From positions 62,001 to 126,000 of the forward strand of contig CAMNTH010000002.1 of assembly GCA_946557785.1 (NCBI GenBank): DNA of 64,000 nucleotides. Reading direction: 5' to 3'. Position 1 is the stretch's first letter, and each line of letters starts with the position of its first letter. Of the stretch, positions 25,185 to 34,275 are shown one piece after another. The position numbers were made by a program, and so were the translations under genes. The stretch comes from an uncultured Blautia sp. Lineage in GTDB: Bacteria > Bacillota > Clostridia > Lachnospirales > Lachnospiraceae. The notes beneath the pieces were generated by a model. It searched no databases, was not told the origin of the DNA, and saw only the letters and a program-made list of their open reading frames with translations.

Positions 25185-26099
25185 CTACTTTCTTAATTTA
25201 TTTAGCAGATTTACAAAATAATCCGGTAAAGGCGCCTCAAGCTCCAGATATTTTCCTGTCCGAGGATGGATAAATCCAAGCACCATGGCATGAAGAGCCT
25301 GACCCTGAAGATGATATGGATTTTTTCCGGAGCCGTATACCTCATCTCCAAGAAGAGGGTGTCCAATGCTGGAAAGATGAACGCGTATCTGATGCGTGCG
25401 TCCTGTTTCCAGACGGCATTCCAGATAAGCTGCATTTCCAAAACGCTCCAAAACACGGTAGTGCGTGACTGCATCTTTTCCGTTTTTGTAGTTGATGGCC
25501 ATTTTTTTCCGGTCAACAGGATGACGGCCAATAGGACCTTCCACCACTCCTTCATCTTCTTTAAAGCTGCCGTATACAATGGCTCTGTAACGGCGCTTGA
25601 TACTGTGTTCTTTTAGCTGTTCTGCAAGTGCGCGGTGAGTAACGTCATCCTTGCAGATAAGTAGCGCACCTGTGGTATCCTTATCAATCCTGTGAACGAT
25701 CCCGGGTCGGAGCACGCCGTTTATGCCGGAGAGCTTTCCATGACAGTGTGCAAGCACTGCATTGACCAGGGTTCCCTCCATATGGCCTGCGCTTGGATGA
25801 ACCACCATGTTTTTGGGCTTGTTAACCACCAAAAGATATTCATCCTCATAGAGCACATCCAGAGGAATTTCTTCCGGAAGGATGCTGAGTTCTTTTGGAT
25901 CCGGAAGCGTTAAAAGGACATGCTCTTCTTCTTGTACCTTATAATTGGCCTTGACGGCCGTTCCATTGACAGAAACCATCCCGTCCTTTAAAAGTTTCTG
26001 GAGATATGAGCGGGAATAATCCTCACATTTTTCTGCCAGAAACCGATCGATCCGTATTCCGTTTTCCTGTGAATCTATAACAAATTCAAGCTGTTCCAT
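25185..26099 (-). CDS. RluD-family 23S rRNA pseudouridine synthase
   Basis: 304 residues. N-terminal S4 RNA-binding domain (RIDRFLAEKCEDYSRSYLQK) and catalytic domain with the HRIDKDTTG motif containing the nucleophilic Asp, plus GRTHQIRVHL. The family isomerises uridines in large-subunit rRNA; in many Firmicutes it follows lspA, as here. It lies 4 bp after lspA and is the last gene of the HlyD-like to rluD operon. Confidence 0.93.
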   Translation of the reverse strand: MEQLEFVIDSQENGIRIDRFLAEKCEDYSRSYLQKLLKDGMVSVNGTAVKANYKVQEEEHVLLTLPDPKELSILPEEIPLDVLYEDEYLLVVNKPKNMVVHPSAGHMEGTLVNAVLAHCHGKLSGINGVLRPGIVHRIDKDTTGALLICKDDVTHRALAEQLKEHSIKRRYRAIVYGSFKEDEGVVEGPIGRHPVDRKKMAINYKNGKDAVTHYRVLERFGNAAYLECRLETGRTHQIRVHLSSIGHPLLGDEVYGSGKNPYHLQGQALHAMVLGFIHPRTGKYLELEAPLPDYFVNLLNKLRK

Positions 26100-26103
26100 A
26101 ATC

Positions 26104-26622
26104 CTATCCTTTATATTTGGGACTTAAAAATGCAAAATCATCTTCCCTGTATTTCAGGCAGACGAACAGAACCAGAAGGATGCTGCTGCATACCACATAA
26201 ATATCTGCCAGGTTAAATATAGGAAAATCAATGAGGGAAAAATAAATAAAATCAACCACATATCCTCTGAAAACGCGGTCAATAAAGTTTCCTGCAGCAC
26301 CGCTTAGCATTACAAAAAGAATTACCAGAAGAGGCAGATAATACTGCTTCTTCGGGATACGGATAAAGAGATAGATGCCAAGGAGGAAAAAAAGCAGGCA
26401 GATCAGGATAAAAAATAGTTTTTGGCCTTCTAAGAGGCCGAAAGCCATTCCGGTATTTTCCAAATATTTCAATTCCAGAACCCCTGGGATTAATATGACG
26501 GACGGATGACCGGCAAGAAAGGCCGCTGCCAGATGCTTTGCAAATTGATCCAGGGATGTAAGAATAACTACAGCGAAAAGTCCAACCAGGGAACTTATGC
26601 CTAAAGATTTCTCTCTTTTCAT
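26104..26622 (-). CDS. lspA: Lipoprotein signal peptidase (signal peptidase II)
   Basis: 172 residues, four membrane segments. Catalytic Asp motifs GNFIDRVFRGYVVDF and FNLADIYV are both present; YLENTGMAFG matches the conserved NxGxAF. It cleaves prolipoprotein signal peptides before the lipid-modified Cys. The start overlaps the end of aroB by 4 bp. Confidence 0.95.
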   Translation of the reverse strand: MKREKSLGISSLVGLFAVVILTSLDQFAKHLAAAFLAGHPSVILIPGVLELKYLENTGMAFGLLEGQKLFFILICLLFFLLGIYLFIRIPKKQYYLPLLVILFVMLSGAAGNFIDRVFRGYVVDFIYFSLIDFPIFNLADIYVVCSSILLVLFVCLKYREDDFAFLSPKYKG

Positions 26623-27713
26623 GATACGATTCTCCTGATGGCGTCCTTCAGCTCGGAATCCGTTACGGTTTTGTCAATAAAGCTTTTTCCGATTCCATCC
26701 ATAAGAATAAATTTAATCTGTCCCTGCTCCATTTTTTTATCTTTTCTGGTTGCTTCCAGTATGGCGTCAACCTCCAGCCCGTCTACAGATTCAGGAAGAT
26801 CGAATAAACGGCAGCCTTTACAGATTTCTTCATATTCATTGGCATTCAGATGCCCCCTTTTCAGCGAAAGGTATGCAGCAGCCTTAAGGCCAAGGCCTAC
26901 GCACTGGCCGTGAAGAAGCTGAAAATCCTTCAGCTTTTCTACCGCATGTCCTACCGTATGTCCAAGATTTAAAAGGGCGCGCTCCCCATGTTCCTTCGGA
27001 TCTCTTTCCACAACCCCTGCTTTGATCTCACAGCACCTGCGGATAACGGAAGAAAGGAGGGAAAGGTCGCTTAGCTCTTTTAAAGCCCCAAAATGGGCGC
27101 ATATGCCCCTGAAAAGCTCCTGGTCACAGATTAACCCGGTCTTTATTATTTCACCCATTCCGCAGGCAAATTCGGCGGCTGGAAGGGTCTTTAAGGTATT
27201 CATATTCATATAAACAAGACGGGGCTGATGAAAAGCTCCTACCATATTTTTATATTGCTGGAAATCTACGCCGGTCTTTCCCCCCACGCTGCTGTCTACC
27301 TGAGCCAGAAGCGTTGTGGGAACTTGAATAAAATCAATTCCCCGCAGATACGTGGCAGCACAAAAGCCAGTAAGGTCACCCACAACACCGCCGCCTAAAG
27401 CTACAAGAATTCCTTTTCTGTCCATCCCATGCCCGATCAGAGAAGCATATAATTCCTGAACAGTATCAAGATGCTTGCTCTTCTCTCCTGCTTCAAAGAC
27501 AAAAGAAAAAATTTCTTCAGATACTTCCTTTAAAATACTTTCCAAAGCCTTAAGATAAAGCGGTGCAACGTGGGTATCAGATACGATACAAAGCCTTCTG
27601 CCTAAAAGCCCCTCTGCCAAAAGGGCTTCTGCAAGTTTTTGAAAATTTTCTTCGAAATATATGGGATAGGAGAACTCTCCTTCTCTTTTTACAAGTAATC
27701 TTTCTTCTGCCAT
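26619..27713 (-). CDS. aroB: 3-dehydroquinate synthase
   Basis: 364 residues. Converts DAHP to 3-dehydroquinate, second step of the shikimate pathway. NAD-binding ALGGGVVGDLTGFCAATYLRG, metal-ligand regions EIIKTGLICD and LNLGHTVGHAVE are present. Its place between ylmH and lspA is not a biosynthetic cluster; no other aro genes are in the window. Confidence 0.95.
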   Translation of the reverse strand: MAEERLLVKREGEFSYPIYFEENFQKLAEALLAEGLLGRRLCIVSDTHVAPLYLKALESILKEVSEEIFSFVFEAGEKSKHLDTVQELYASLIGHGMDRKGILVALGGGVVGDLTGFCAATYLRGIDFIQVPTTLLAQVDSSVGGKTGVDFQQYKNMVGAFHQPRLVYMNMNTLKTLPAAEFACGMGEIIKTGLICDQELFRGICAHFGALKELSDLSLLSSVIRRCCEIKAGVVERDPKEHGERALLNLGHTVGHAVEKLKDFQLLHGQCVGLGLKAAAYLSLKRGHLNANEYEEICKGCRLFDLPESVDGLEVDAILEATRKDKKMEQGQIKFILMDGIGKSFIDKTVTDSELKDAIRRIVS

Positions 27714-27738
27714 AAAACGCCTCCAAATATTCCAGTCA

Positions 27739-28491
27739 TTATGCGTAACGCAAAAGCCTTACAGCACACCTGCCTTTTTTTGTCCGTCCGGTAATGCCGT
27801 CAAAACGGAACCGGCCTTTTCCGCGAACAGAAATAACATCGCCCTCGTTCGGTTCATATCCATTGGATGTGACCAGCCTGCCATTTACAAATACCAGTCC
27901 GCTTTCAATAAAGGATACCATGCTGCTTCTGGAACCGCCGAAGGCCAGGGAAATAAGGGCGTCCAGACGTACGGAAGCACATGTACCGGTTACAGGCTCC
28001 AAAAGGGGGCTGGGCAGATCCACGGGATTTTCTACTTTACTGACTGTGACCGTGGTATGCTTTACCCTGCAAAGGTTTTTCAGAAAAAATCCGGTCATTC
28101 TCCTAAGACAGAAAAAACATGCTGTGTTTTCCTGTACCAGAATATCTCCGATCACACTGCGGTCTACGCCAAGATTTAATAAAGCTCCCAGATAATCCCG
28201 ATGGGACAGCTTCTCCGAAAATTTCAGTGCTTTTGGCTCCAGCTTCAGACAGTCAATGGGGTATTCCCAGGGAAAGACAAGAGCATCAGGATGAAAGGCC
28301 ACCATCTGACGCTCTGCATGCTCATAACCGCCGAACCATTCCAGGGTGACTCCCGGAACATGAAAACGACAGCTATTAATTATATTTTGTTCATTAAGAT
28401 TAAGAAAATCAGAAAAGGTCACAATATCCCTATGGTAAGCCAAATCGGCAAGCTCTTCAATTCTTTTCTTAAAAAATTCTTCCTGTTTCAT
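27739..28491 (-). CDS. ylmH: S4-domain RNA-binding protein YlmH
   Basis: 250 residues, with a C-terminal S4 domain (RLDALISLAFGGSRSSM, about 175-240) and an N-terminal YlmH-type domain. In Bacillus and relatives ylmH lies in the sepF division cluster, and the protein has been linked to rescue of stalled ribosomes. It is 4 bp after sepF and 25 bp before aroB in transcription order. Confidence 0.88.
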   Translation of the reverse strand: MKQEEFFKKRIEELADLAYHRDIVTFSDFLNLNEQNIINSCRFHVPGVTLEWFGGYEHAERQMVAFHPDALVFPWEYPIDCLKLEPKALKFSEKLSHRDYLGALLNLGVDRSVIGDILVQENTACFFCLRRMTGFFLKNLCRVKHTTVTVSKVENPVDLPSPLLEPVTGTCASVRLDALISLAFGGSRSSMVSFIESGLVFVNGRLVTSNGYEPNEGDVISVRGKGRFRFDGITGRTKKGRCAVRLLRYA

Positions 28492-28495
28492 TGGT

Positions 28496-29128
28496 CTAAT
28501 AACCTGCTCTGACGGAAGGTGCGGATCCGCCTAAAATGTTCTGCAGATCTCCGGTAATATCTACATTATAGGGACCAAGTACGAAAATGTAGCTGGAAAC
28601 CTTCTGAAGGGTTCCGCCCAGTGAGTAGCATGCACCGGAAGTAAAGTCGATGATGCGCTGAGCAAGTTCTACATCAATGCCTTCCAGATTCAGGATTACG
28701 GTAGAATTTTCTACCAGCGTATCGGCAATCTCTCTGGAATCCTCCATGGAAGTAGGCTTGATCACACAAACCTCCATATTGGCAGACTGCCCCTGTCTTC
28801 TGCTGCTTCTCATAGGGGTGATCTTATTGGAAGGCAAAGGACGAACCGGCTTTTCTGCCTTGGCTGCAGCAGTCTTGGTGCTTGCCTTGGAAACTGATTT
28901 TACAGGAGCTTCTTCTTCCTCCAGGTCAAATTCATCATAATCATCCAGATCGTCTTTCTTACGGCTGAACTTCTGGAAGAAATTCTTTTTCGGCTTGTCC
29001 TCTCCGTCATCGTCAAGGAAATCGTCCTCTTCTCCATCATCCAGTAAACTATCGTCCAGAAATTCATCTTCCTCATCGTAATCGTCATTTAATTTTATGG
29101 CATCTAAAAACTTGTCCAAAACGCCCAT
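28496..29128 (-). CDS. sepF: Cell division protein SepF
   Basis: 210 residues. An acidic, low-complexity linker (about residues 14-75, dominated by Asp and Glu) separates the N-terminal membrane-binding helix MGVLDKFLDAI from the C-terminal SepF domain (about 105-195: VILNLEGIDVELAQRIIDF, SLGGTLQKVS). SepF tethers FtsZ to the membrane. Linker length and acidity are at the high end for the family. Confidence 0.92.
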   Translation of the reverse strand: MGVLDKFLDAIKLNDDYDEEDEFLDDSLLDDGEEDDFLDDDGEDKPKKNFFQKFSRKKDDLDDYDEFDLEEEEAPVKSVSKASTKTAAAKAEKPVRPLPSNKITPMRSSRRQGQSANMEVCVIKPTSMEDSREIADTLVENSTVILNLEGIDVELAQRIIDFTSGACYSLGGTLQKVSSYIFVLGPYNVDITGDLQNILGGSAPSVRAGY

Positions 29129-29150
29129 TCTAAATCTCCAATCTTATATT

Positions 29151-29843
29151 CTATCTTAAATATGATCTTTCACCGAAGATACCTGTACCTACACGTACCA
29201 TCGTAGCGCCCTCCTGCACGGCAACCTCATAATCTCCGGTCATCCCCATACTGAGAACACTCATAGTAACATTATTAATGTTTTTAGCTGCAATGTCAAC
29301 ACTTAATTTTTTTAGTTGACGAAATATTCTTCGATTACTTTCGGGATTTTCTACAAAAGGAGCAATTGTCATAAGCCCTTTTACTTCCAAATGAGGGAAA
29401 TCACAAATCTGCAAAAGAAGGGGGAACACCTCTTCTGCTTTGACTCCAAACTTGCTTTCCTCTTCCGCAACATTTACTTCGATCAGAACAGGGACACGGA
29501 TCTGATGCTTTGCAGCTTCCTGCTCAATTGTCTCCGCCAGGCGCAGGGAATCCACGGAATGGATCATAGAAACTTTATCTACAATATATTTTACTTTATT
29601 CCTTTGGAGATGGCCGATCATATGCCATTCAATATCCTCAGGCAGTTTATCATATTTATCCATGATCTCCTGAACCTTATTTTCACCGAAAACCCGGGCA
29701 TCTGCGTCATACGCTTCCTGTAAAAGGGCTGCCGGCTTGGTTTTGCTTACCGCAACCAGAGTTACTTCCCCGGGATCTCTGCCAACGGATTCACAGGCCC
29801 TGACAATATTACTTCGAACCTGTTTCAAATTTTCTGCTATCAT
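29151..29843 (-). CDS. YggS/YlmE family PLP homeostasis protein
   Basis: 230 residues, single TIM-barrel domain. PLP-binding Lys in LVAVSKTKP near the N-terminus; MIGHLQRNKVKY and SMGMTGDYEVAVQEGATMVR are family hallmarks. It buffers pyridoxal 5'-phosphate. It starts the ylmE-sepF-ylmH order seen in many Firmicutes, without ylmG or divIVA. Confidence 0.94.
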   Translation of the reverse strand: MIAENLKQVRSNIVRACESVGRDPGEVTLVAVSKTKPAALLQEAYDADARVFGENKVQEIMDKYDKLPEDIEWHMIGHLQRNKVKYIVDKVSMIHSVDSLRLAETIEQEAAKHQIRVPVLIEVNVAEEESKFGVKAEEVFPLLLQICDFPHLEVKGLMTIAPFVENPESNRRIFRQLKKLSVDIAAKNINNVTMSVLSMGMTGDYEVAVQEGATMVRVGTGIFGERSYLR

Positions 29844-29859
29844 TCTGAAGCCTCCCTGC

Positions 29860-31311
29860 TTAATACAAAATATCTTCTTCCTTTACTGCATCTGCATTTC
29901 TTACAATATGATCATAACGTGCCAGTCCGTAAGAGGTGGATTTGGACACGATGGCATATTCTTCATTCTGGTCGAGAATTTGGATCCTGCGGAAAACCGC
30001 ATAGCCTTTGTTGATGCAGTAGACGCCTTCCAGAACTCCAACATCACCAATGATATATTTGCCCTGATTTTCCTGGTTAATGATCGCATCTCCTTCTTTA
30101 AACTCGCTTTTGTCAACATAGTAAAGATAGGATGGCTCTTCGGCGGAATCCTCCGTTTTTCCCTTTCCGGGCTGTTCTCCTTTTGCATAAATGGAAACAT
30201 TTTTAAAAATGGTAGTTCTTTCTCCGTTTTTATCCCTTGCTTCCATCATGAAGCCTAATTCCTGGCTTTCCTCATTCAGGGCAGAAAACTCAGAAGGAAT
30301 GGTATAGAATTCTTTTGTGACAATGGAGCTTAACGGAATCTTTAGTCCGTTCACGGTATTTGTAACAAGCTCTATTTCCAGGAAACGATCTGTAGCATAG
30401 CGGATCAGTCCTTTGTTAAAATCTATCTGCCCATATTTGCTGCCGCCGATTTCAATTATGGAAAAATCACCGCTCTGGGTCATTCCGTCTTTTAAAAACT
30501 TTACGCGGATAGAGGTTCTGTCCGCAAGCTTTGCCGCCTGTTTTCCGCTTAGTGGAATGAGCAGGCTCCAGCGCTCGTCTGTAATAAGGGTATAAATATC
30601 CTCTCCTGCCTTTACCGGCTTTTCTGTTTTTAAGTCTGTTTCATGGTATGAATTCTGATCAAAATCATCCTCTGTAATGGATGAGATGGATTTTCCTTCA
30701 TAGCCATCTTTGCAATAGAGAACAATTCCGTCAGCAGGCGCTTTGCAGATCGTCTGGTTTCCTAATGTTGAAACAGGCTGAAGTGAGGACAACGGGTCTG
30801 AGATAGCTCCTGCATACTGAAGAATGCTTCCTTCCAGCTGGTATTTGAAGCTGTAGGTATTGTTAAATTTGCTGGGGTTAAAGCCTTTGGAGAAGCTTAA
30901 CATATCGCTGCGGATCCGGGATAGATCCTCCTGACTTAATTCTGTTTTTGATTCCGGGATTTTAGTACTGCTGATACCGTAAACAGCACCGTTGGCATTG
31001 ATCTTATTGCCTTCCCGGGCATAGTAGGTAACGTATCCGTTGGAATCCGCCTGGTATGCTTTCTCCTCCCGTATTGCAAGCCCCGTATATGTTTCATTCC
31101 TGGAAAGAGGTCCTGTGATAACCTGGTAAGATTCGATATTCTGGGAGGTGAGATATAAAGCCGCACTGAAAAGCATATAGATAAGCAAAACTCCAAACAG
31201 TACGGTTCCGATGTTCAACCCAAAAATATTTCGGATTCCTGACAGAATTCCGGCAACCTTTCCTTGCTTTTGTTTATTATGATCAGGCAATGAGCTTGCC
31301 TCCTTTACCAT
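29860..31311 (-). CDS. HlyD-like membrane-anchored protein
   Basis: 483 residues: cytoplasmic N-terminus of about 34, one membrane segment (IGTVLFGVLLIYMLFSAAL), then an extracellular part with HlyD/membrane-fusion-like barrel-sandwich repeats (IREEKAYQADSNGYVTYY, KAPADGIVLYCKDG). No ABC, MFS or RND pump is encoded nearby, so an efflux adaptor role is doubtful; the fixed place in front of yggS-sepF hints at an envelope or division role. First gene of a seven-gene operon with a near-consensus promoter. Confidence 0.8.
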   Translation of the reverse strand: MVKEASSLPDHNKQKQGKVAGILSGIRNIFGLNIGTVLFGVLLIYMLFSAALYLTSQNIESYQVITGPLSRNETYTGLAIREEKAYQADSNGYVTYYAREGNKINANGAVYGISSTKIPESKTELSQEDLSRIRSDMLSFSKGFNPSKFNNTYSFKYQLEGSILQYAGAISDPLSSLQPVSTLGNQTICKAPADGIVLYCKDGYEGKSISSITEDDFDQNSYHETDLKTEKPVKAGEDIYTLITDERWSLLIPLSGKQAAKLADRTSIRVKFLKDGMTQSGDFSIIEIGGSKYGQIDFNKGLIRYATDRFLEIELVTNTVNGLKIPLSSIVTKEFYTIPSEFSALNEESQELGFMMEARDKNGERTTIFKNVSIYAKGEQPGKGKTEDSAEEPSYLYYVDKSEFKEGDAIINQENQGKYIIGDVGVLEGVYCINKGYAVFRRIQILDQNEEYAIVSKSTSYGLARYDHIVRNADAVKEEDILY

Positions 31312-31333
31312 ATTTTATAACAAATATTTATAT

Positions 31334-31362
31334 ATTATATCATTTTTTGCCTATAAAAACAA
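31334..31362 (-). promoter_or_regulatory. Promoter of the hlyD-like/yggS/sepF/ylmH/aroB/lspA/rluD operon
   Basis: Minus strand: TTGTTT (31357-31362), 17-bp spacer, TATAAT (31334-31339). It sits immediately after the protease stop codon, so read-through from the protease gene into this operon is possible. Confidence 0.75.
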
Positions 31363-31367
31363 GTCGC

Positions 31368-34052
31368 TTAAGAAATCCTCACTTTTTTCACAGCCCATTT
31401 TCCATAGACTTTTGTTTTGCCTTTCATGGTATAGGCGCGCACCCCAAGATAATAAGTACCTTTTTCTAGGTTTTTAAGGCTGATGGTTCCGTATTTCCTG
31501 CCGTTATAAAGCTTATACCTGGAAGCCGGGCTTACGGTTGTGCTTTTAAAAGTTTTCTTAGTCAGCACATACTGATAACGGTAAGCATTGGATGCCTTGG
31601 TATAAGAGGCTTTTAGGGTACCTTTTCCTGATTTTACACTTTTGAGCTTAGGCGTTTGGGGAGTCACTGCTGAAACGGAGATTTTTATTGACTTGGACCA
31701 ATTGCCTAAAATCTTCTTTTTAGCGGGAGTAAGATTATACGGCCGGACTGCAGCATAATAAGTCCCCCGGGGAAGGTAGGTAAATGTAACGCTGGTCTTT
31801 GTGATGTTTGAGGCGGTTTTATAATAGGAGCCGGATTTGGTAAAGTCTGAGGATTTTCCCAGTGCAAAGTCATAGCCGCTTACCTTTCCCTGGGAAGAGG
31901 CCACTTTGGCAGTAATGCGGTTGCCGCCGGTCACTTTTGCATAAGAAAGGTTTTTGCTTCCTGGCAGTCCTACAGTAACCTGGATTTTTACAACATTGGA
32001 CCAGGGACTAAAAACCTTCTTTCCGGAAGCATCCAGCCGGTAAGTATGTGCGGCTGCATAGTAAGTGCCTCTTGCCAGAGAGGAAAAAACCGCAGTTCCG
32101 TTGGTTTTATTCTTTACAACCTGCTTATATTTCTTTGTTTTTAAAAAGCTGGAGGAAGTTCCAAGCACAAAATCACAACCGTCTGTATTGCTGGTGTCCG
32201 GAGAAAGTATGGCAGTAATTTTTGTGTAATTGGTGACTTTTACAGACTTAAAAGCAGGTTTTTCCGGCGCAATGGTAATCTTATCGCCAGTTTTCTCTCC
32301 CATGGCTTTGATGCAGATATTGCAGTTGTAGTTAAGATCTGTCATATCTACCCAGGTGCTTCCATTGTAAAGATAACTCTGCCCGGGAAGTGCGCTGAAA
32401 GCCCTGTAGCTGGTTTTTTCATGGGGAACAAAACCGCCGCTATGGTCAAACTGAAGCTGTACCGCAAATTTTTCTCCGGAAGCGATGGGGATTTTCCTGG
32501 TAAGGTCTATGGTGTAATATCCCGCATATGTGGTACTTCCATTCTGTTTATGTACCAGAACTCCTGTATCAGGTGAAGATTTTACATGGCGGTATACGGA
32601 AACAGTGTAGGAAATAGGGGCTGCACAAGCGTAAAAGCTGACTTTTTTCAGGTACTGAGACTCTGCTGCGGTAAACACGTTTGCGCCGGAAATACGCAAT
32701 GTGCTGCTGGGTTCTTTGGGCTTGATGACTGATCCATAGCCTGTTCCGTCATACTGGTGGAGGATATCATCTGATGCCAAGCCAAGTGGTACGGATTCCA
32801 TTTCATAAAATGAAGGAGATTTTATGGAACGGTCTTCATAGGAAATCCAAAAAAGGCCGTTTTCTCCCTGATCATTTCCCCAGCTGTTCTGCATAAGGAA
32901 AGCACCGGGATTGGGTGCTTCTGTGATTTTTTCATCGTCCCAGCCGATCAGGGTAACGGAGTGGTTGGGCGATGCTGCATTGGGCGAATAAAAGCTGTTA
33001 GTCTTGGAATCATAGGGCCATCGAAAGCCATTGGTGTATATGCCGATTTCTACAGCACCATAATTTAGAATGAACTTTTTAATATCGTTTATTCTGGATG
33101 CTCTTGTAGAACCGGATGCTGCATTTACTTCAAAAAGCCAGTAACAGTTTTTCAGCCTGGAAACCGAAGTCTTTTTTTTCTGGTCTGTAATAACGGAATC
33201 CAGGATGCTTTTTTCAGCTCCAGGGGCATCTGATGCATCAGCCTGAAAGGAAAGGGATAACGGATAGTCCCTGTCATAGGATGGACCGTATCCCCGCGAA
33301 AGGGTGGCAATGCTGTAGTAGCGGTTTCCGCCTATCCTAGTCCATTTGCCATTGCTGATAGGAAGAAAAGTTTCATTTGCTGTAGGATCCAAGGAATCTG
33401 CACTTTTGCCGTGAAAGGCGCAATAGGCCAGGTGGGTTTCGGAAAGGCTAAGGGAAGAATCTGCCAGTCCTTTTTTTATGAGCCCGGTCTCAATGGATTC
33501 CAGGGAACTAAAGGCCCAGCAGGTACCCAGGTACATCTGGTCTTTTACCGAGGTGCAGCCATTTACATCCATAAGGCTGTACCGTACAGGGAGTGCGGAT
33601 TCCCTCAAAGAAGGGTCAGAGGAAGGGGATTCTTCTGAAAAAAAGGAAACAGTATCCTCCTCTTCTTCTATGTCCTGAAATTCTATATTATCCGGAATAT
33701 CTGCCGAAAAAGCCGTTCCATCAGAAAATCCGCCGTCTTCTGCTTCATCTCCATCGCCGAAAACGCTTACGGACGATTCCTCAGATGCAGATTCTGAAGA
33801 GGCATGATCGTCAGAAAATGCGGCAGGGACATTGGTATCAGCATCTTCTTCCGGCACAAGGATGTTTTCACCTGTAATTTCCCAAGCAGGATCATATACG
33901 GGAATATATCCGCTTTCAGAAGGCATTCCCTCTACCAGTTCATATAATTCATAGACAGTGCCGGCCTGGGCTGTACAGCAGGTTCCAAGGCTGACCGTCA
34001 GCAATGCGGTCAAAATGATATTTGATTTTCTCTTAAAAACAGAATGAGCCAT
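31368..34052 (-). CDS. Secreted papain-like (C1) cysteine protease with lectin-like domain and three C-terminal repeats
   Basis: 894 residues from the ATG at 34052, behind GGAGG; a GTG at 34067 is upstream of that site. Signal peptide about 1-30 (cleavage near AQA-G). An acidic spacer (about 60-145) precedes a C1 peptidase with C178 (GTCWAFSS), H364 (NHSVTLIGWDD) and N389 (QNSWGN). A lectin-like domain (about 430-590) follows, then three repeats of about 98 residues (roughly 600-894) each ending GTYY followed by an aromatic-rich strand. No LPXTG or membrane anchor. Probably an extracellular or wall-associated protease; substrate unknown. Confidence 0.88.
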   Translation of the reverse strand: MAHSVFKRKSNIILTALLTVSLGTCCTAQAGTVYELYELVEGMPSESGYIPVYDPAWEITGENILVPEEDADTNVPAAFSDDHASSESASEESSVSVFGDGDEAEDGGFSDGTAFSADIPDNIEFQDIEEEEDTVSFFSEESPSSDPSLRESALPVRYSLMDVNGCTSVKDQMYLGTCWAFSSLESIETGLIKKGLADSSLSLSETHLAYCAFHGKSADSLDPTANETFLPISNGKWTRIGGNRYYSIATLSRGYGPSYDRDYPLSLSFQADASDAPGAEKSILDSVITDQKKKTSVSRLKNCYWLFEVNAASGSTRASRINDIKKFILNYGAVEIGIYTNGFRWPYDSKTNSFYSPNAASPNHSVTLIGWDDEKITEAPNPGAFLMQNSWGNDQGENGLFWISYEDRSIKSPSFYEMESVPLGLASDDILHQYDGTGYGSVIKPKEPSSTLRISGANVFTAAESQYLKKVSFYACAAPISYTVSVYRHVKSSPDTGVLVHKQNGSTTYAGYYTIDLTRKIPIASGEKFAVQLQFDHSGGFVPHEKTSYRAFSALPGQSYLYNGSTWVDMTDLNYNCNICIKAMGEKTGDKITIAPEKPAFKSVKVTNYTKITAILSPDTSNTDGCDFVLGTSSSFLKTKKYKQVVKNKTNGTAVFSSLARGTYYAAAHTYRLDASGKKVFSPWSNVVKIQVTVGLPGSKNLSYAKVTGGNRITAKVASSQGKVSGYDFALGKSSDFTKSGSYYKTASNITKTSVTFTYLPRGTYYAAVRPYNLTPAKKKILGNWSKSIKISVSAVTPQTPKLKSVKSGKGTLKASYTKASNAYRYQYVLTKKTFKSTTVSPASRYKLYNGRKYGTISLKNLEKGTYYLGVRAYTMKGKTKVYGKWAVKKVRIS

Positions 34053-34126
34053 GTATTTCCTCCACACCAGATATATCAGTAATCGTGAACAAGTGTATCT
34101 TTCTCCAAAGCAAGAAAGCTATGTAA

Positions 34127-34155
34127 ATTATAAAGGCATTTTCCAGGTTTTGCAA
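34127..34155 (-). promoter_or_regulatory. Promoter of the papain-like protease gene
   Basis: Minus strand: TTGCAA (34150-34155), 17-bp spacer, TATAAT (34127-34132), giving a leader of about 70 bases. The LexA-like boxes start 27 bp upstream of the -35. Confidence 0.75.
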
Positions 34156-34181
34156 CTGTCAAGTTCCATCACATTTGAATG

Positions 34182-34209
34182 CGAACATATTTTCTCGAAT
34201 ATTTGTTTG
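34182..34209. promoter_or_regulatory. Two tandem LexA-like boxes
   Basis: CGAACATATTTTCT (34182-34195) and CGAATATTTGTTTG (34196-34209), each 12 of 14 to the Gram-positive consensus CGAACRNRYGTTYG, directly adjacent. The second overlaps the lexA -35, fitting autorepression. Confidence 0.65.
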
Positions 34210-34235
34210 CATTCTAAAAAGTTTTGTGTTATACT
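34207..34235 (+). promoter_or_regulatory. lexA promoter
   Basis: TTGCAT (34207-34212), 17-bp spacer, TATACT (34230-34235). The -35 overlaps the downstream LexA-like box by three bases. Confidence 0.75.
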
Positions 34236-34275
34236 ATAAAAAAAAAAAGGAAACAAACGATGGAGGTATCGTATT

